Source: Alishewanella agri BL06
GTDB lineage: Bacteria > Pseudomonadota > Gammaproteobacteria > Enterobacterales > Alteromonadaceae
DNA length: 64,000 nucleotides
Direction: 5' to 3'
Assembly: GCF_000272005.1 (NCBI RefSeq)
Contig: NZ_AKKU01000015.1
Coordinates: 342,433-406,432 of the forward strand
In this document: piece by piece, positions 25,052 to 34,100 of the stretch
Layout: each line of letters opens with the position of its first letter
Numbering within the stretch: the stretch's first letter is position 1
The notes under the pieces: generated by a model
What the model saw: the letters and a program-made list of their open reading frames with translations, nothing else
The model's database searches: none
What the model was told of the DNA's origin: nothing
Made by a program: the position numbers and the translations under genes

Positions 25052-26052
25052 GCCTACTAACTGCAGAAAACCTGGCCCTGGTATTCGCCGGCCTGACGGC
25101 ACTGGCGGTACTGCTGTATGCCATCCTGGATGGTTATGATTTAGGTGTCGGCATAACACTGCCGATGCAGCAAGAAGCCTGGCGTGACACCGCCATTGCC
25201 TCTATTGGTCCGTTCTGGGATGCCAATGAAACCTGGCTGGTGCTGGCCGTCGGCTTGCTGCTGGTGGCTTTTCCGGCTGCGCATAGCGCGATTTTGCATG
25301 CGCTGTATTTGCCCGCAGCCTTGCTGCTGATTGGCTTGATCTTACGCGGTGTTGCCTTTGATTTTCGCGCCAAAGTCAAACCGGAGCGGAAAATCCGCTG
25401 GGACTGGACCTTTAAATTTGGCTCCTTGCTGGCAACCTTTAGCCAGGGCTTTATGCTGGGTATCTATGTGATGGGACTGGAGTACAGCGTTGGCAGTGTC
25501 GTGTTCGCCAGCTTTAGCGGCCTCTGTGTTACCGCCGCCTATGCGATGATTGGCAATGCCTGGCTGATAGGCAAAACCAGTGGCGATTTGCAGCGCCATG
25601 CCATCCGGCAGTGTAAACTGGCTGGGGTCTGGACACTGGCGGGTATTCTGGCGGTAAGTGCGATTAATCCGCTGGTAAATGCCAATGTGTATCAGGTTTG
25701 GACCGAGCCACCCCTGGCCTATTTGTTCGCCGCCATTCCGCTATTGTGCTTTGCGATGTTTGCGCTGGGTTATCTGGCATTACAGCGGTTGCCGCTACCG
25801 GACGATCGCGGCGCCTGGCTGCCGTTCTTTATCTGTAAGATTATTTTTATCTGTAGCTTTGTCGGGTTGGCACTCAGCTTCTACCCCTTTGTGGTGCCAA
25901 ACCAAATGACGCTCTATGAAGCGGCCAGCTCCAAGGAGTCGCTGACCATTATTTTCTTCGGCGCTGTGGTGGTCATTCCGATTATCGCCGCCTATACCGC
26001 GGTCGCCTATTATGCGTTTCGCGGTAAGGCAGATGGTTTGAAATACTACTAA
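25048..26052 (+). CDS. cioB: Cytochrome bd-type (CIO) oxidase subunit II
   Basis: Subunit II of the quinol oxidase, 334 residues, with about eight hydrophobic helices. Conserved blocks are AILDGYDLGVGITLP, GPFWDANETWLVLAVGLLLVAFP, LILRGVAFDFR and TLYEAASSKESLTIIFFGAVVVIPII. It is translationally coupled to cioA. No small third subunit (CydX-like) is visible after it; the transcript ends in a hairpin 10 bp beyond the stop. Confidence 0.92.
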   Translation: MSLLTAENLALVFAGLTALAVLLYAILDGYDLGVGITLPMQQEAWRDTAIASIGPFWDANETWLVLAVGLLLVAFPAAHSAILHALYLPAALLLIGLILRGVAFDFRAKVKPERKIRWDWTFKFGSLLATFSQGFMLGIYVMGLEYSVGSVVFASFSGLCVTAAYAMIGNAWLIGKTSGDLQRHAIRQCKLAGVWTLAGILAVSAINPLVNANVYQVWTEPPLAYLFAAIPLLCFAMFALGYLALQRLPLPDDRGAWLPFFICKIIFICSFVGLALSFYPFVVPNQMTLYEAASSKESLTIIFFGAVVVIPIIAAYTAVAYYAFRGKADGLKYY

Positions 26053-26061
26053 GCTTTTCTC

Positions 26062-26091
26062 GGGCGTTACCTTGCGTAGCGCCCATTTTTT
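26062..26091 (+). terminator. Rho-independent terminator of cioAB
   Basis: GGGCGTTAC pairs with GTAGCGCCC (one T-G wobble) around CTTGC or similar, followed by ATTTTTT. It lies directly after cioB. Confidence 0.8.
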
Positions 26092-26104
26092 GTGGGCCCT
26101 TTTA

Positions 26105-26473
26105 CTACAACGAATGCTGCGCGATATATTTGGCTATCTCCACTATCGCGGTTTTACCGGTAAATTCAAATTTTACCTTGCCTACTGCTGACAAATAAAT
26201 TTCCAGCTCGGAGTCCAAGTCGAAGGTGCCAGAAGTTTCGACCGAATAGGCGACAATGTTTTTATAAGGGATAGAGGTGAAATCTTTTTTGCTACCGGTA
26301 ATGCCCTGCACGTTAACCACAATCAGCCTTTTCGTTGTAAACACCACGCCATCACGCATGGATTTATAGGCGTCAATTATGGTCTCACCATCCAGCAACA
26401 GGGCCGCCACCTGGTCTGCATAGTCACGGTTTTGTTTTAACTTAAAAAAACCCTTATTGTTAAAATCAATCAT
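26105..26473 (-). CDS. PH-domain-like small protein (bPH)
   Basis: A 122-residue cytoplasmic protein that fits the bacterial pleckstrin-homology-like family (formerly DUF1696). The core YKSMRDGVVFTTKRLIVVNVQGITGSKKDFTSIPYKNIVAYSVETSGTFDLDSELEIYLS is the typical PH strand series, followed by a C-terminal helix. The role is unknown. GAGGA precedes the ATG. It follows a lipoprotein gene by 9 bp, so the two are probably co-transcribed. Confidence 0.8.
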   Translation of the reverse strand: MIDFNNKGFFKLKQNRDYADQVAALLLDGETIIDAYKSMRDGVVFTTKRLIVVNVQGITGSKKDFTSIPYKNIVAYSVETSGTFDLDSELEIYLSAVGKVKFEFTGKTAIVEIAKYIAQHSL

Positions 26474-26482
26474 CTTTCATCC

Positions 26483-27016
26483 TCAATCACTATGATCCAG
26501 TGCCAGTTTGGCGTCCTCAAATAACGTCAGATAATCGTTTTGCTCTGACAGCTTTAAACGGGCCGTCAGCGTCACTGAGCTGGCACCTTTTGGAATATCT
26601 AACAAACCAGAGCTGATAGTGAAATTCAGCTTAGCAGACTTTTGCTCGGCCAAGAGTTGCTGCATCTCAACAAAATTAGTAATCGCCAGCTCGGACAATT
26701 TAAAGGTATAGCTATTTTTAGCTGGCGTAGTAGAGAACAAGCCACTGACTTGCGGCAGCTGCTCCTCGACCAGCAACTGCAATGGAAACTGATAAAGTCG
26801 CAAGCCTTTGCTGGTTTCTAATGCCAGCTGCAGCTCAACTTTCTCTAAATCAGCCCGCACCGGCTGTACCAACAATACTTGTGCCCGCAGCTGCTCAGGC
26901 TGGGTGGCCAGAAAATCCTCTTTACTATAAGAGCGCATTTCCAGCATGGTACTAAGCGGAATACTGGAGCAGCCCGTGAGCAATAAAATTACAGTCAAAA
27001 GTATAACTTTATACAT
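26483..27016 (-). CDS. Putative lipoprotein, unknown
   Basis: A 177-residue exported lipoprotein: MYKVILLTVILLLTGCSS gives a lipobox with Cys16. The mature part alternates polar and hydrophobic residues like a beta-sandwich (VELQLALETSKGLRLYQFPLQLLVEE, KLNFTISSGLLDIPKGASSVTLTARLKLSE). I do not recognise the family. I set the start at 27016, where GAGAGGGA lies upstream. It precedes the PH-domain gene by 9 bp. Confidence 0.7.
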   Translation of the reverse strand: MYKVILLTVILLLTGCSSIPLSTMLEMRSYSKEDFLATQPEQLRAQVLLVQPVRADLEKVELQLALETSKGLRLYQFPLQLLVEEQLPQVSGLFSTTPAKNSYTFKLSELAITNFVEMQQLLAEQKSAKLNFTISSGLLDIPKGASSVTLTARLKLSEQNDYLTLFEDAKLALDHSD

Positions 27017-27060
27017 GATGTCCCTCTCCATTATGGCTGGCATTGCCTCCGCCAGTGCAA

Positions 27061-27083
27061 CGGCACACCTGGTTAATGTGCCG
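27061..27083. terminator. Weak stem-loop upstream of lipoprotein gene
   Basis: CGGCACA and TGTGCCG form a 7-bp stem with a 9-base loop in the gap after the VOC gene stop (minus strand). The T-run is poor, so it is only a possible terminator. Confidence 0.35.
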
Positions 27084-27227
27084 CCGTTTTGTTCAATATT
27101 AAATTAAGCTTAAATAGCGTATAAGCCACTAGCAGGCATTAATGCTGCCACCGAGTAGCAGTAACTTAATAAGTATTTCCCACCAGGGAATCTGGACATT
27201 AAAGTTATCGCCGGCCAGACCCCACTA

Positions 27228-27605
27228 TCATGCTCGTTTTTCTTCCAGCAAAGCCAGCAGATTAGCGTCAGGATCACGCAAAAAACTTAACCATAACTCA
27301 TGATCCGGCATCTTTGCCGCCAGCTGTGGCACTCGCTCATTATGCGCGCCAGCAGCAACAAGCATTGTATGAGTAGTTTCGATATCCGAAACTTTAAAAT
27401 ACAACACAGAGTTCGCGCCAACCTTACCAGCGCCCTGTGGGGTACTGAGCATAATACGGACACCATCCGCATTAAGAAATGCCAAATTGGGCCCAGCACG
27501 GAACAGCAACTCCAGCCCCAGCAGATCGCGGTAAAAGCCAAGTGCCGTATCCACATCGCTTACCGTCAGCGCAATTTGTGCGATCGTAGAAAGCTTTATT
27601 GTCAT
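27228..27605 (-). CDS. VOC family (glyoxalase/bleomycin-resistance-like) protein
   Basis: A 125-residue single vicinal-oxygen-chelate domain protein. IAQIALTVSDVDTALGFYRDLLGLELLFRAGPNLAFLNADGVRIML shows the first beta-alpha-beta-beta-beta module, and VLYFKVSDIETTHTMLVAAGAHNERVPQLAAKMPDHELWLSFLRDPDANLLALLEE the second. Possible metal ligands are the Gln or His on the strands and the Glu near the end. The substrate is unknown. I chose the ATG at 27605 because AGGA is eight bases upstream. It is the last gene before the defence island. Confidence 0.83.
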   Translation of the reverse strand: MTIKLSTIAQIALTVSDVDTALGFYRDLLGLELLFRAGPNLAFLNADGVRIMLSTPQGAGKVGANSVLYFKVSDIETTHTMLVAAGAHNERVPQLAAKMPDHELWLSFLRDPDANLLALLEEKRA

Positions 27606-27776
27606 GCCCATCGTCCTGTTACGCCAGTTTGCCACGCCGCTAATGCTTAACGTGTTACGCTAAAGAATAACCTGGGTTTGCGCAATATTTTTGTTGGTGC
27701 TTGCATCTTGGGAAGATTGCGGGAAATGAAGTATTACTGCGGCAGGAGTCAGTTACCTTTTGATATCGCAGATCGC

Positions 27777-27804
27777 GTCTCCGGTACGCCAGCATACCGG
27801 AGAC
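27777..27804 (+). repeat. REP-like palindrome, copy 1
   Basis: GTCTCCGGTA and TACCGGAGAC pair perfectly around CGCCAGCA, preceded by ATCGCAGATCGC. It is the same family as the elements at 39150, 60620, 60764, 60907, 63073 and 63212. Confidence 0.85.
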
Positions 27805-27850
27805 GGGAAGCGGTGTGGCTTAGCGTCAGCTTTGGCGTAAGAAAGCAAAA

Positions 27851-27875
27851 AAGCCGCTGTTAAAAGCGGCTTTTT
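27851..27875 (-). terminator. Hairpin terminator after DUF4411 gene
   Basis: AAGCCGCT and AGCGGCTT pair around a short A/T loop with T-runs on both strands. On the minus strand it lies 50 bp past the DUF4411 toxin stop. It is a duplicate of the tRNA operon terminator at 39213-39236. Confidence 0.8.
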
Positions 27876-27923
27876 CGGAATTTGGATTTACCGAGTATCT
27901 ATCGCAATTAAGTTGTTACACAT

Positions 27924-28412
27924 TCAAATCAAGCCAAACTTGGCTTTTGTCTGCCGCAGGAATTCAAACGTATTAATACATTGAACACCGAACTGCTTAC
28001 AGATATTGGGTACCTTAACTTTCTTCGTCGCATCACTAACCAAACTTTCATGCGTTACAACTATAGCGCCGCTCGACATCGCTTTAGCAATTAACCAAGG
28101 GTCCGCTTTAGCTAGAAAGTTATCTCGATTGGCAAGGTTAAAATTCTGGGCCATTACATACTCGATGATTTGCACAAAAGCCGTTTGCGTTGCATCATCA
28201 TCATTAGCAATAAACTGGCCTTTGCGGGCTTTAACCCATTCCGCTAACTCGTCATTACCCTCTTTCAGCTCACGACCAATCATATCAATACTACCCGCTA
28301 TACCGGTCGCAAATTGGTGATCTAACCAAGACCAATAGGCGGGGCAAAAATCCATGCTGTAGTAGCTGTTTTTAGCTTCTATATAGGTGTTTGCATCCAA
28401 CAGATAAATCAA
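27924..28412 (-). CDS. DUF4411 family PIN-like toxin
   Basis: A 162-residue protein with PIN-domain features: MIYLLDANTYIEAKN with the first acidic residue (Asp6), a central acidic region, KADPWLIAKAMSSGAIVVTHES with further acidic residues, and the usual C-terminal CKQFGVQCINTFEFLR. PIN proteins are Mg-dependent RNases, and DUF4411 members are usually the toxin of a pair with an ImmA/IrrE-type protein, as here. The start overlaps the upstream gene stop by 4 bp (ATGA), so the toxin is made only after the putative antitoxin. RNase activity is inferred. Confidence 0.82.
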   Translation of the reverse strand: MIYLLDANTYIEAKNSYYSMDFCPAYWSWLDHQFATGIAGSIDMIGRELKEGNDELAEWVKARKGQFIANDDDATQTAFVQIIEYVMAQNFNLANRDNFLAKADPWLIAKAMSSGAIVVTHESLVSDATKKVKVPNICKQFGVQCINTFEFLRQTKAKFGLI

Positions 28413-29548
28413 AACCCAAGCTCCTGCGCGAATTTAGTTACGCTGGCCGGTTTCATTCCAAGCAGCCAAGCAGCGTCACGCAACAACAACTTACCATTCA
28501 ACGCTTCACTGACAACGGCCTTAGAAAACAGCTGACTAATTTGCGCCTTTTTGGTTTTAAAATAGCCTGGGCTACTATCGCTAGCTTCGCGCTCTTTAAA
28601 TGCTTCTCTTTGCGCCTTAATAAAGGCTCCGTATTCACCCTCGCTAATCAATGCCAGCGTTAATGCTTTCCGCGCCAAGGCCCAGGGGCTAACATGAAAA
28701 TGCGCTTCTAACTCAGGTAGGTTTTGTTGCCAGTTATCAACATCGATGCGCCAACGCGCCCGAAATTCATCAGTAGGAACGAGTAACTCAGCTGCCACCG
28801 CGTTACAAAACCGCTCTTCCGCGCGATGACTGTTAGCATCGCCATCAGAAAGGCCGGTTTGCCCTATCCAGATATGGCATAGTTCATGGATAAGGGTAAA
28901 CAATCGGGCACCGGGGGCATCAGCATGATTGACGAAGATAATTGGCGCAAACTCATCACACATCGCAAAACCACGGAATTCATCGACACTAAAAGGTCTG
29001 CTGTGATGTCCAAGACTAGATTGCCTCATCACCAAAATACCAAGCGCCTCGATTCGCTGTACTAAATCGCGGTAGTAGTCGTCCCAAGAACCCCGCTTTG
29101 GGTGAGGTGGAATGTTAAGTTTATTGCGCATATCTGCCACAACAGCTGCCACCCCATCTTCAATTCGGAAGCTCCCGACAATACTGATAGGCTCTAGCAG
29201 CTGATTACGGGCATAGTCGCGGTACCAGTCCTGACATTCCAGCATATTCTTGAGTAAATCCATCAGCTCAGTACTTGGACGCTTTAACTCTGCGGAATCC
29301 ACAGTGCGTAAATCAGGGATCGGTAAATTTTCAACAGGAGGCTGACTTAAAAATAGAAAACCAAAAGGCACATGAGCTTTATTAGCAAACGCCATCGCTT
29401 GCACGAAGGTAATATCCCGCTCGCCAGCTTCCCACTCACTGACTTTTTCTTCAGTCACATTCAATTTACGCGCAAATTCAGGCAAAGCATAGCCGGAACG
29501 CTCGCGCGCCCATGTCAGCATAGTTTTGTTGATTTTTGCGTTACTCAC
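28409..29548 (-). CDS. XRE HTH + ImmA/IrrE metallopeptidase-domain protein (putative antitoxin)
   Basis: A 379-residue two-domain protein. The N terminus is an XRE helix-turn-helix (ALPEFARKLNVTEEKVSEWEAGERDITFVQAMAFANKAHVP, residues 21-61). The middle holds an ImmA/IrrE zinc-peptidase motif HELCH (His221, Glu222, His225). A helical C-terminal part of about 130 residues follows. Proteins of this layout are found directly upstream of DUF4411 PIN toxins and presumably both repress the operon and neutralise the toxin. Whether the peptidase is active is open. It is the first gene of the pair. Confidence 0.83.
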   Translation of the reverse strand: MSNAKINKTMLTWARERSGYALPEFARKLNVTEEKVSEWEAGERDITFVQAMAFANKAHVPFGFLFLSQPPVENLPIPDLRTVDSAELKRPSTELMDLLKNMLECQDWYRDYARNQLLEPISIVGSFRIEDGVAAVVADMRNKLNIPPHPKRGSWDDYYRDLVQRIEALGILVMRQSSLGHHSRPFSVDEFRGFAMCDEFAPIIFVNHADAPGARLFTLIHELCHIWIGQTGLSDGDANSHRAEERFCNAVAAELLVPTDEFRARWRIDVDNWQQNLPELEAHFHVSPWALARKALTLALISEGEYGAFIKAQREAFKEREASDSSPGYFKTKKAQISQLFSKAVVSEALNGKLLLRDAAWLLGMKPASVTKFAQELGF

Positions 29549-29632
29549 TGATGCTACCTTTTTGAACCAAATACCAGAATCACTATGAAATTATAAACTG
29601 CTGCACCTAAGAGTGCTATGCTCAACAAGCCA

Positions 29633-29770
29633 TCATTTAAATTCACTAAATTGACTTAAACCAATCAGGTCAATAGTCACTTCACCGAGTGTATATGGAA
29701 GCGTTGCCGCACCTGAACCTGATGCGAAGCTAATGAGTAAAACGGCAAAAATAAAGTTAAATATTTTCAA
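29633..29770 (-). CDS. Possible 45-residue secreted peptide (TTG start)
   Basis: A short frame with a TTG start, AAGGAC eight bases upstream, a convincing signal peptide (KIFNFIFAVLLISFASGSGAA) and about 24 mature residues (TLPYTLGEVTIDLIGLSQFSEF plus Lys). It may be a real small exported peptide or the left-over beginning of a longer gene. Nothing in the family databases comes to mind. Confidence 0.35.
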   Translation of the reverse strand: MKIFNFIFAVLLISFASGSGAATLPYTLGEVTIDLIGLSQFSEFK

Positions 29771-29791
29771 TTCTAAAGTCCTTTTTCTAAA

Positions 29792-30379
29792 TTAAATGCT
29801 TCTACAACGTTCATCTATAACTTGGTTGAAAGCTCGATCTGCTACAAGCTGTCTCATACTATCTCTTACTGGGCGGGCCCACATTTTCACATCTCTTTGT
29901 AGCTCAAATGTTCCCGGAGTATATTCCCCCACAACCCGCTTAATAAAATAGGTTGCGTCACCACTCTTCAAAGTATAAGTCGCATCAACTCGGTGAGTCA
30001 TGGCACTGAAACTCTGTACCATACCCACAAACTGAATTTGTGCTGAAAGCTTGCATGTAGAGTCTTTATCCCTAAGCATGATTTCAGTTAAAGCTGATTC
30101 TGTTTCAGCCTGAATGATTTGATTGATTGGTTGAGCAAAAACCAGCTGTTGTCTACCACCATCAGGATCGCAAAATGGGCAACCAATAACGGAAGTTGCA
30201 TACTGAGTTATGTTCCTATGAGGTTTATACTCAAAATCAGTAACAACAATATTTGGTAAGTTTTTGTTTAAACTGATGGGCGAATCAACAACACTGCCTG
30301 ACATATTGTAGTGTAAAGGCCTCATAGTACAGGCAGATAAAAGGGGAATTGCAAGCAGAACAGGTAACAACTTAAACAT
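29792..30379 (-). CDS. Putative lipoprotein, unknown
   Basis: A 195-residue lipoprotein: MFKLLPVLLAIPLLSACTMRP has the lipobox LSAC (Cys17). The mature part (IVVTDFEYKPHRN.., FAQPINQIIQAETESALTEIMLRD, SFSAMTHRVDATYTLKSG) recalls the general layout of YajG-like lipoproteins, with helices that associate and a beta sheet, but I would not name it. Mature Cys residues in a CPFCD context suggest a disulfide or metal site. The region is AT-rich compared with the rest of the window, like other island genes. No direct link to restriction is visible. Confidence 0.65.
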   Translation of the reverse strand: MFKLLPVLLAIPLLSACTMRPLHYNMSGSVVDSPISLNKNLPNIVVTDFEYKPHRNITQYATSVIGCPFCDPDGGRQQLVFAQPINQIIQAETESALTEIMLRDKDSTCKLSAQIQFVGMVQSFSAMTHRVDATYTLKSGDATYFIKRVVGEYTPGTFELQRDVKMWARPVRDSMRQLVADRAFNQVIDERCRSI

Positions 30380-30466
30380 TTACAGACTCCATAATTTACA
30401 ACTTTTCCATAAAAAAACTTAATAAAGCTTCGACCTAAAAATGAACAACTCGCCAACTTAGAAAAG

Positions 30467-31165
30467 CTATTTAATTTTTAAATTATCCTTAAAATACCCA
30501 TTATCTTGCAAGTAAATTAACGCATTGTATATACCTCGGAAAATATCTAATTGATTGGCACCAAAAGTATATCTTCCAGAAATTAGATCAAGGTTATTAA
30601 TTTCAGGTGTAACTGCTTTAACTTTAACATTAGCTTCAGGGCCGAAAGTTAATGGATATCGATATCTCGGCAGAGTTGTGTTAATGAGACCCCATCGCTG
30701 CCAAGGTTCTGTTTTATTAATGTTGTAGCATTCGTTTCCAATTATCTTCTCAAGCGTAATTAATAAATCACGAACAGGAGCAATACATTTATCCACTTTA
30801 ATCGAATTTAATTCACTCAAATAACATAAAATTAAATCTGAGTAACTTATCTCATCTCGCCCAGTATCAACGAACTCATTAATTATTCCGAAGAAAGCAT
30901 CATGATTGAAGTCCCCTGCTTCGTTATTTAGGTGGCAAACTCTAACTTCAAGGCATTGCTCCACTATTTTTAGTAAGCTTTTCCAAGTTCTTACCTTGTG
31001 CGGTCGTAAACCAAGATAGAGTTCCGAGGGTAAAAAATCATTCTCCTCAAACAATGTAAATAAAGCATTTAAACTCTTTGTTTCTTCCCAATAAATTTGT
31101 GGCCGTGAATCTTCATCTGCCAAATACTTAGCTTCAATTTCCGCTAAAAATACGTCTTTACTCAT
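30467..31165 (-). CDS. Unknown protein co-transcribed with hsdR
   Basis: A 232-residue, probably cytoplasmic protein with no signal peptide or membrane segment. It is mostly helical, with WEETKSLNALFTLFEENDFLPSELYLGLRPHKVRTWKSLLKIVEQ at the start. I recognise no family. It is clearly AT-rich, unlike hsdR next to it, has a good ribosome-binding site (AAAAAGGAA), and starts 17 bp after the hsdR stop. It is therefore in position to be expressed with the restriction system. An accessory defence or anti-restriction role is possible but not shown. Confidence 0.65.
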   Translation of the reverse strand: MSKDVFLAEIEAKYLADEDSRPQIYWEETKSLNALFTLFEENDFLPSELYLGLRPHKVRTWKSLLKIVEQCLEVRVCHLNNEAGDFNHDAFFGIINEFVDTGRDEISYSDLILCYLSELNSIKVDKCIAPVRDLLITLEKIIGNECYNINKTEPWQRWGLINTTLPRYRYPLTFGPEANVKVKAVTPEINNLDLISGRYTFGANQLDIFRGIYNALIYLQDNGYFKDNLKIK

Positions 31166-31182
31166 AAAATTCCTTTTTAATA

Positions 31183-34100
31183 TTAATTAGCCAACAACCG
31201 CAATATCAGCCGCGCAAAGTCTTTACCCTTCTGCTGTGATGCAAGCACTTCTGTAGCGAGCTTTTCGTTGTCCGTCATCATATCCAGGATGGTATCGGTA
31301 ACCAGCTGCGGGAAGCGGCCATACATCACTTCATCAGGCGTGTGCTTGCTGATCTGTGCCATGGTAGGCTCGTCCTTGGTAATACGCTCTGCCACGCCAC
31401 GGGCGAAATGCAGCTTGTCATCATCACTTACTTCAGCGCCAAATAAGTCGTTGAGGGCGTCGATAATTTCAGATAGCTTTTTCTTCTCAGGGTCGTGCGC
31501 TTTACCACTGCCGACTTCGGTAATGCCTTTCAAGTAAGGGCCATCTTCTTCCCCTAAGCGAATGGCCAGTTCCTGCTTTTTGGTAATGCGGTAATGGGTA
31601 AGCTCGGTGCCGGTTAAATCGAAATCATCCGGGTCTTCCAAGCGGTCAGCACGTAACAGCGGTAACAGGTTTTTACCGTAAACACACAGGGCTTCCAGAT
31701 CGTTATCTTCATAAGGCACAATCTGCGACATAAACTCGTACAGCCGGATAAACGACGTTAGGTTTTTCTTAAACAAGTCTAACTGGTCTACCGTTTCACC
31801 CGCCTGCTTTATCCCCTCTTCCGCTGCTTTTATACCGTAGGTATTACCGTCTGCTTGCGCCTTGGCTTTGGCGTCACGGGCGAGTTGATAGGCTTCTTTG
31901 GCTTGTCGATAACGCAGCGTAAAACGCTCTTTAGCGGGTTTTGCAAAGAACGACAGTTTGCTGGCACTGGCTTTAGGGTCATAGAAAGTTTGCGCAAAAC
32001 CGCGTACTTCTGACCATTGGTAAATATGCTCATCGTCCAGCTTTTTCTGAATATCAAAAATCAGGTATGGGTCGGTAACCGTTTCAATTTCAGAGCGGGT
32101 GTAATAAGGCGCAAAGCTGTTTTTCACATCCTCGGCTGCGTTTACAAAATCCAGAATAAAGGTCTGATTTTTACCGGGGAAGGTACGGTTTAACCGTGAC
32201 AATGTTTGCACGCATTCCACGCCAGCGAGCTTTTTATCCACGTACATAGCGCAAAGCTTGGGCTGGTCAAAACCGGTTTGATACTTGTTCGCCACAATCA
32301 GCACATTGAAATCATCGGAATCTAATGCCTTGGCATGGTCACGCCCTTTTAAACCGGGGTTAAGCAACTGACTGGTTTCTGTAACCTCTTCGGGTATCAC
32401 CTCGTTGGGTAAAATACTGCCTGAGAACGCCACTAAGGCATGCACATCGACATACCCTTTATCTTTAATGTACTGCTGCATCGCCAGCTGATAACGCACA
32501 GCATCTTCACGCCCTGCCGTCACTACCATAGCTTTGGCCTGGCCGTTTAGCAGGTGGCGTACGTTGGTACGAAAATGCTCAACAATAATCTCTACACGTT
32601 GGCTGATATTGTAAGGGTGTAACCGTACCCACTTCGCCAGCTTAATGCGTGCCTGCTTGCTTTCCACTTCGGTATCTTCACCGTCAGGGTGAGCAATCTT
32701 CCAAGCAGTGGCATAGGTGGTGTAGTTATTGAGCACATCAAGAATAAAGCCTTCTTCAATGGCCTGGCGCATGGAATACAGATGAAAGGCAAATGGCTTA
32801 TTGCTATCACTTAATGGCTCATCAGGATGTTCGGGGCGACCAAACAGCTCCAGCGTTTTCCCTTTAGGTGTGGCAGTAAAGGCATAGTAACTGATACGGT
32901 CGGTCGGTGTTCGGGCCTGCACGGCAGCGCTTAGTAACTCTTCAGCACTTAATTCTTCACCATCGGGTTTATCACTGCCTAAAATCGCCTTTAACTTGGC
33001 CGCTGACGAGCCGGTTTGGGATGAATGCGCTTCATCGGCAATAATGGCGTAATGCCCTTCAGCTAGCTTAGGGTAACGGTCTAACGCATCATACAAGGCT
33101 GGAAAGGTTTGGATGGTAACGATAATTATCCGGGTATTGCTTTGCAGCGCTTCGGCTAATTGTTCAGATTTACTCAGGTTACCAATATCACGGGTAATGG
33201 CTTTAATCATGCCATCAGCATGTTCAAACTGGCGGATAGTATTTTGCAGCTGGCTATCCAGCACGGTTCGGTCAGTCACAACAATAACCGAGCTAAACAG
33301 CTTTTTATGCTGCCCTTTCTCATCCTGCTGATACAGCGATGCCAGCTGATGGGCTGTCCAGGCAATAGAGTTAGATTTACCGGAACCGGCGCTGTGCTGA
33401 ATAAGATACCGTTTACCCGGCCCTTCGCTACGGGTGGTATGAATAAGCTGGTTAACCACATCCCATTGATGAAAGCGCGGGAATATCAGCGTTTCTTTGC
33501 GACTGATACTGCCATCAAACTGCGGCCTTTCATCCACCTGCAAGTGCATAAAGCGGGCAAGGATATTCAGCCAATTGTCTTTGGCAAATAACTGCGTCCA
33601 TAAATAGCTGGTGGCGTAATCACCGGTTTTCGGTGCGGGGTTACCGGCACCGCCTTCATCACTGCCCATATTAAACGGCAGGAAAAAGGTGTCATTACCG
33701 GCCAGCTTAGTGGTCATCGCTACTTCATCTTGCGTTACCGCAAAATGCACCAAGGCACCCCGTTTAAACGCCAGCAGTGGCTCAGGTTTACGGGTTAGCG
33801 GGTCTTTTAACGGCCTATCTTTTTTATACTGCGCTTTAGCATGTTCAATGGTTTGCTTAAACTCGCTTTTAAGCTCCAGCGTAGCAGTAGGGATACCGTT
33901 TACGAATAACACCAAGTCAATACGCGGGTTATAACTCTCTGCTGAATTGGCACCCTCACGGGCATGCGGTGAGTACGATACTTCTTCCACTACCCGCAAC
34001 TGGTTTAAACCATAACGGCGTTCGGTATCGGGGTTCATACCATGGTCAGGCTTAAAGGCGCAGATATTGATATGGCCGCCAATCACCTTAAAACCGTGGC

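Larger units (their letters stand above)
27758..27886. repeat. Left copy of the island-flanking direct repeat
   Basis: About 129 bp nearly identical to 39131-39247 in the same orientation; the main difference is a 12-base insertion near 27826. It contains a REP-like palindrome (27777-27804) and a hairpin terminator (27851-27875), and ends in AATTTGGA. On the right this last stretch holds the TCCA tail of tRNA-Gly. The two copies bound the 11.2-kb defence island. Confidence 0.85.
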
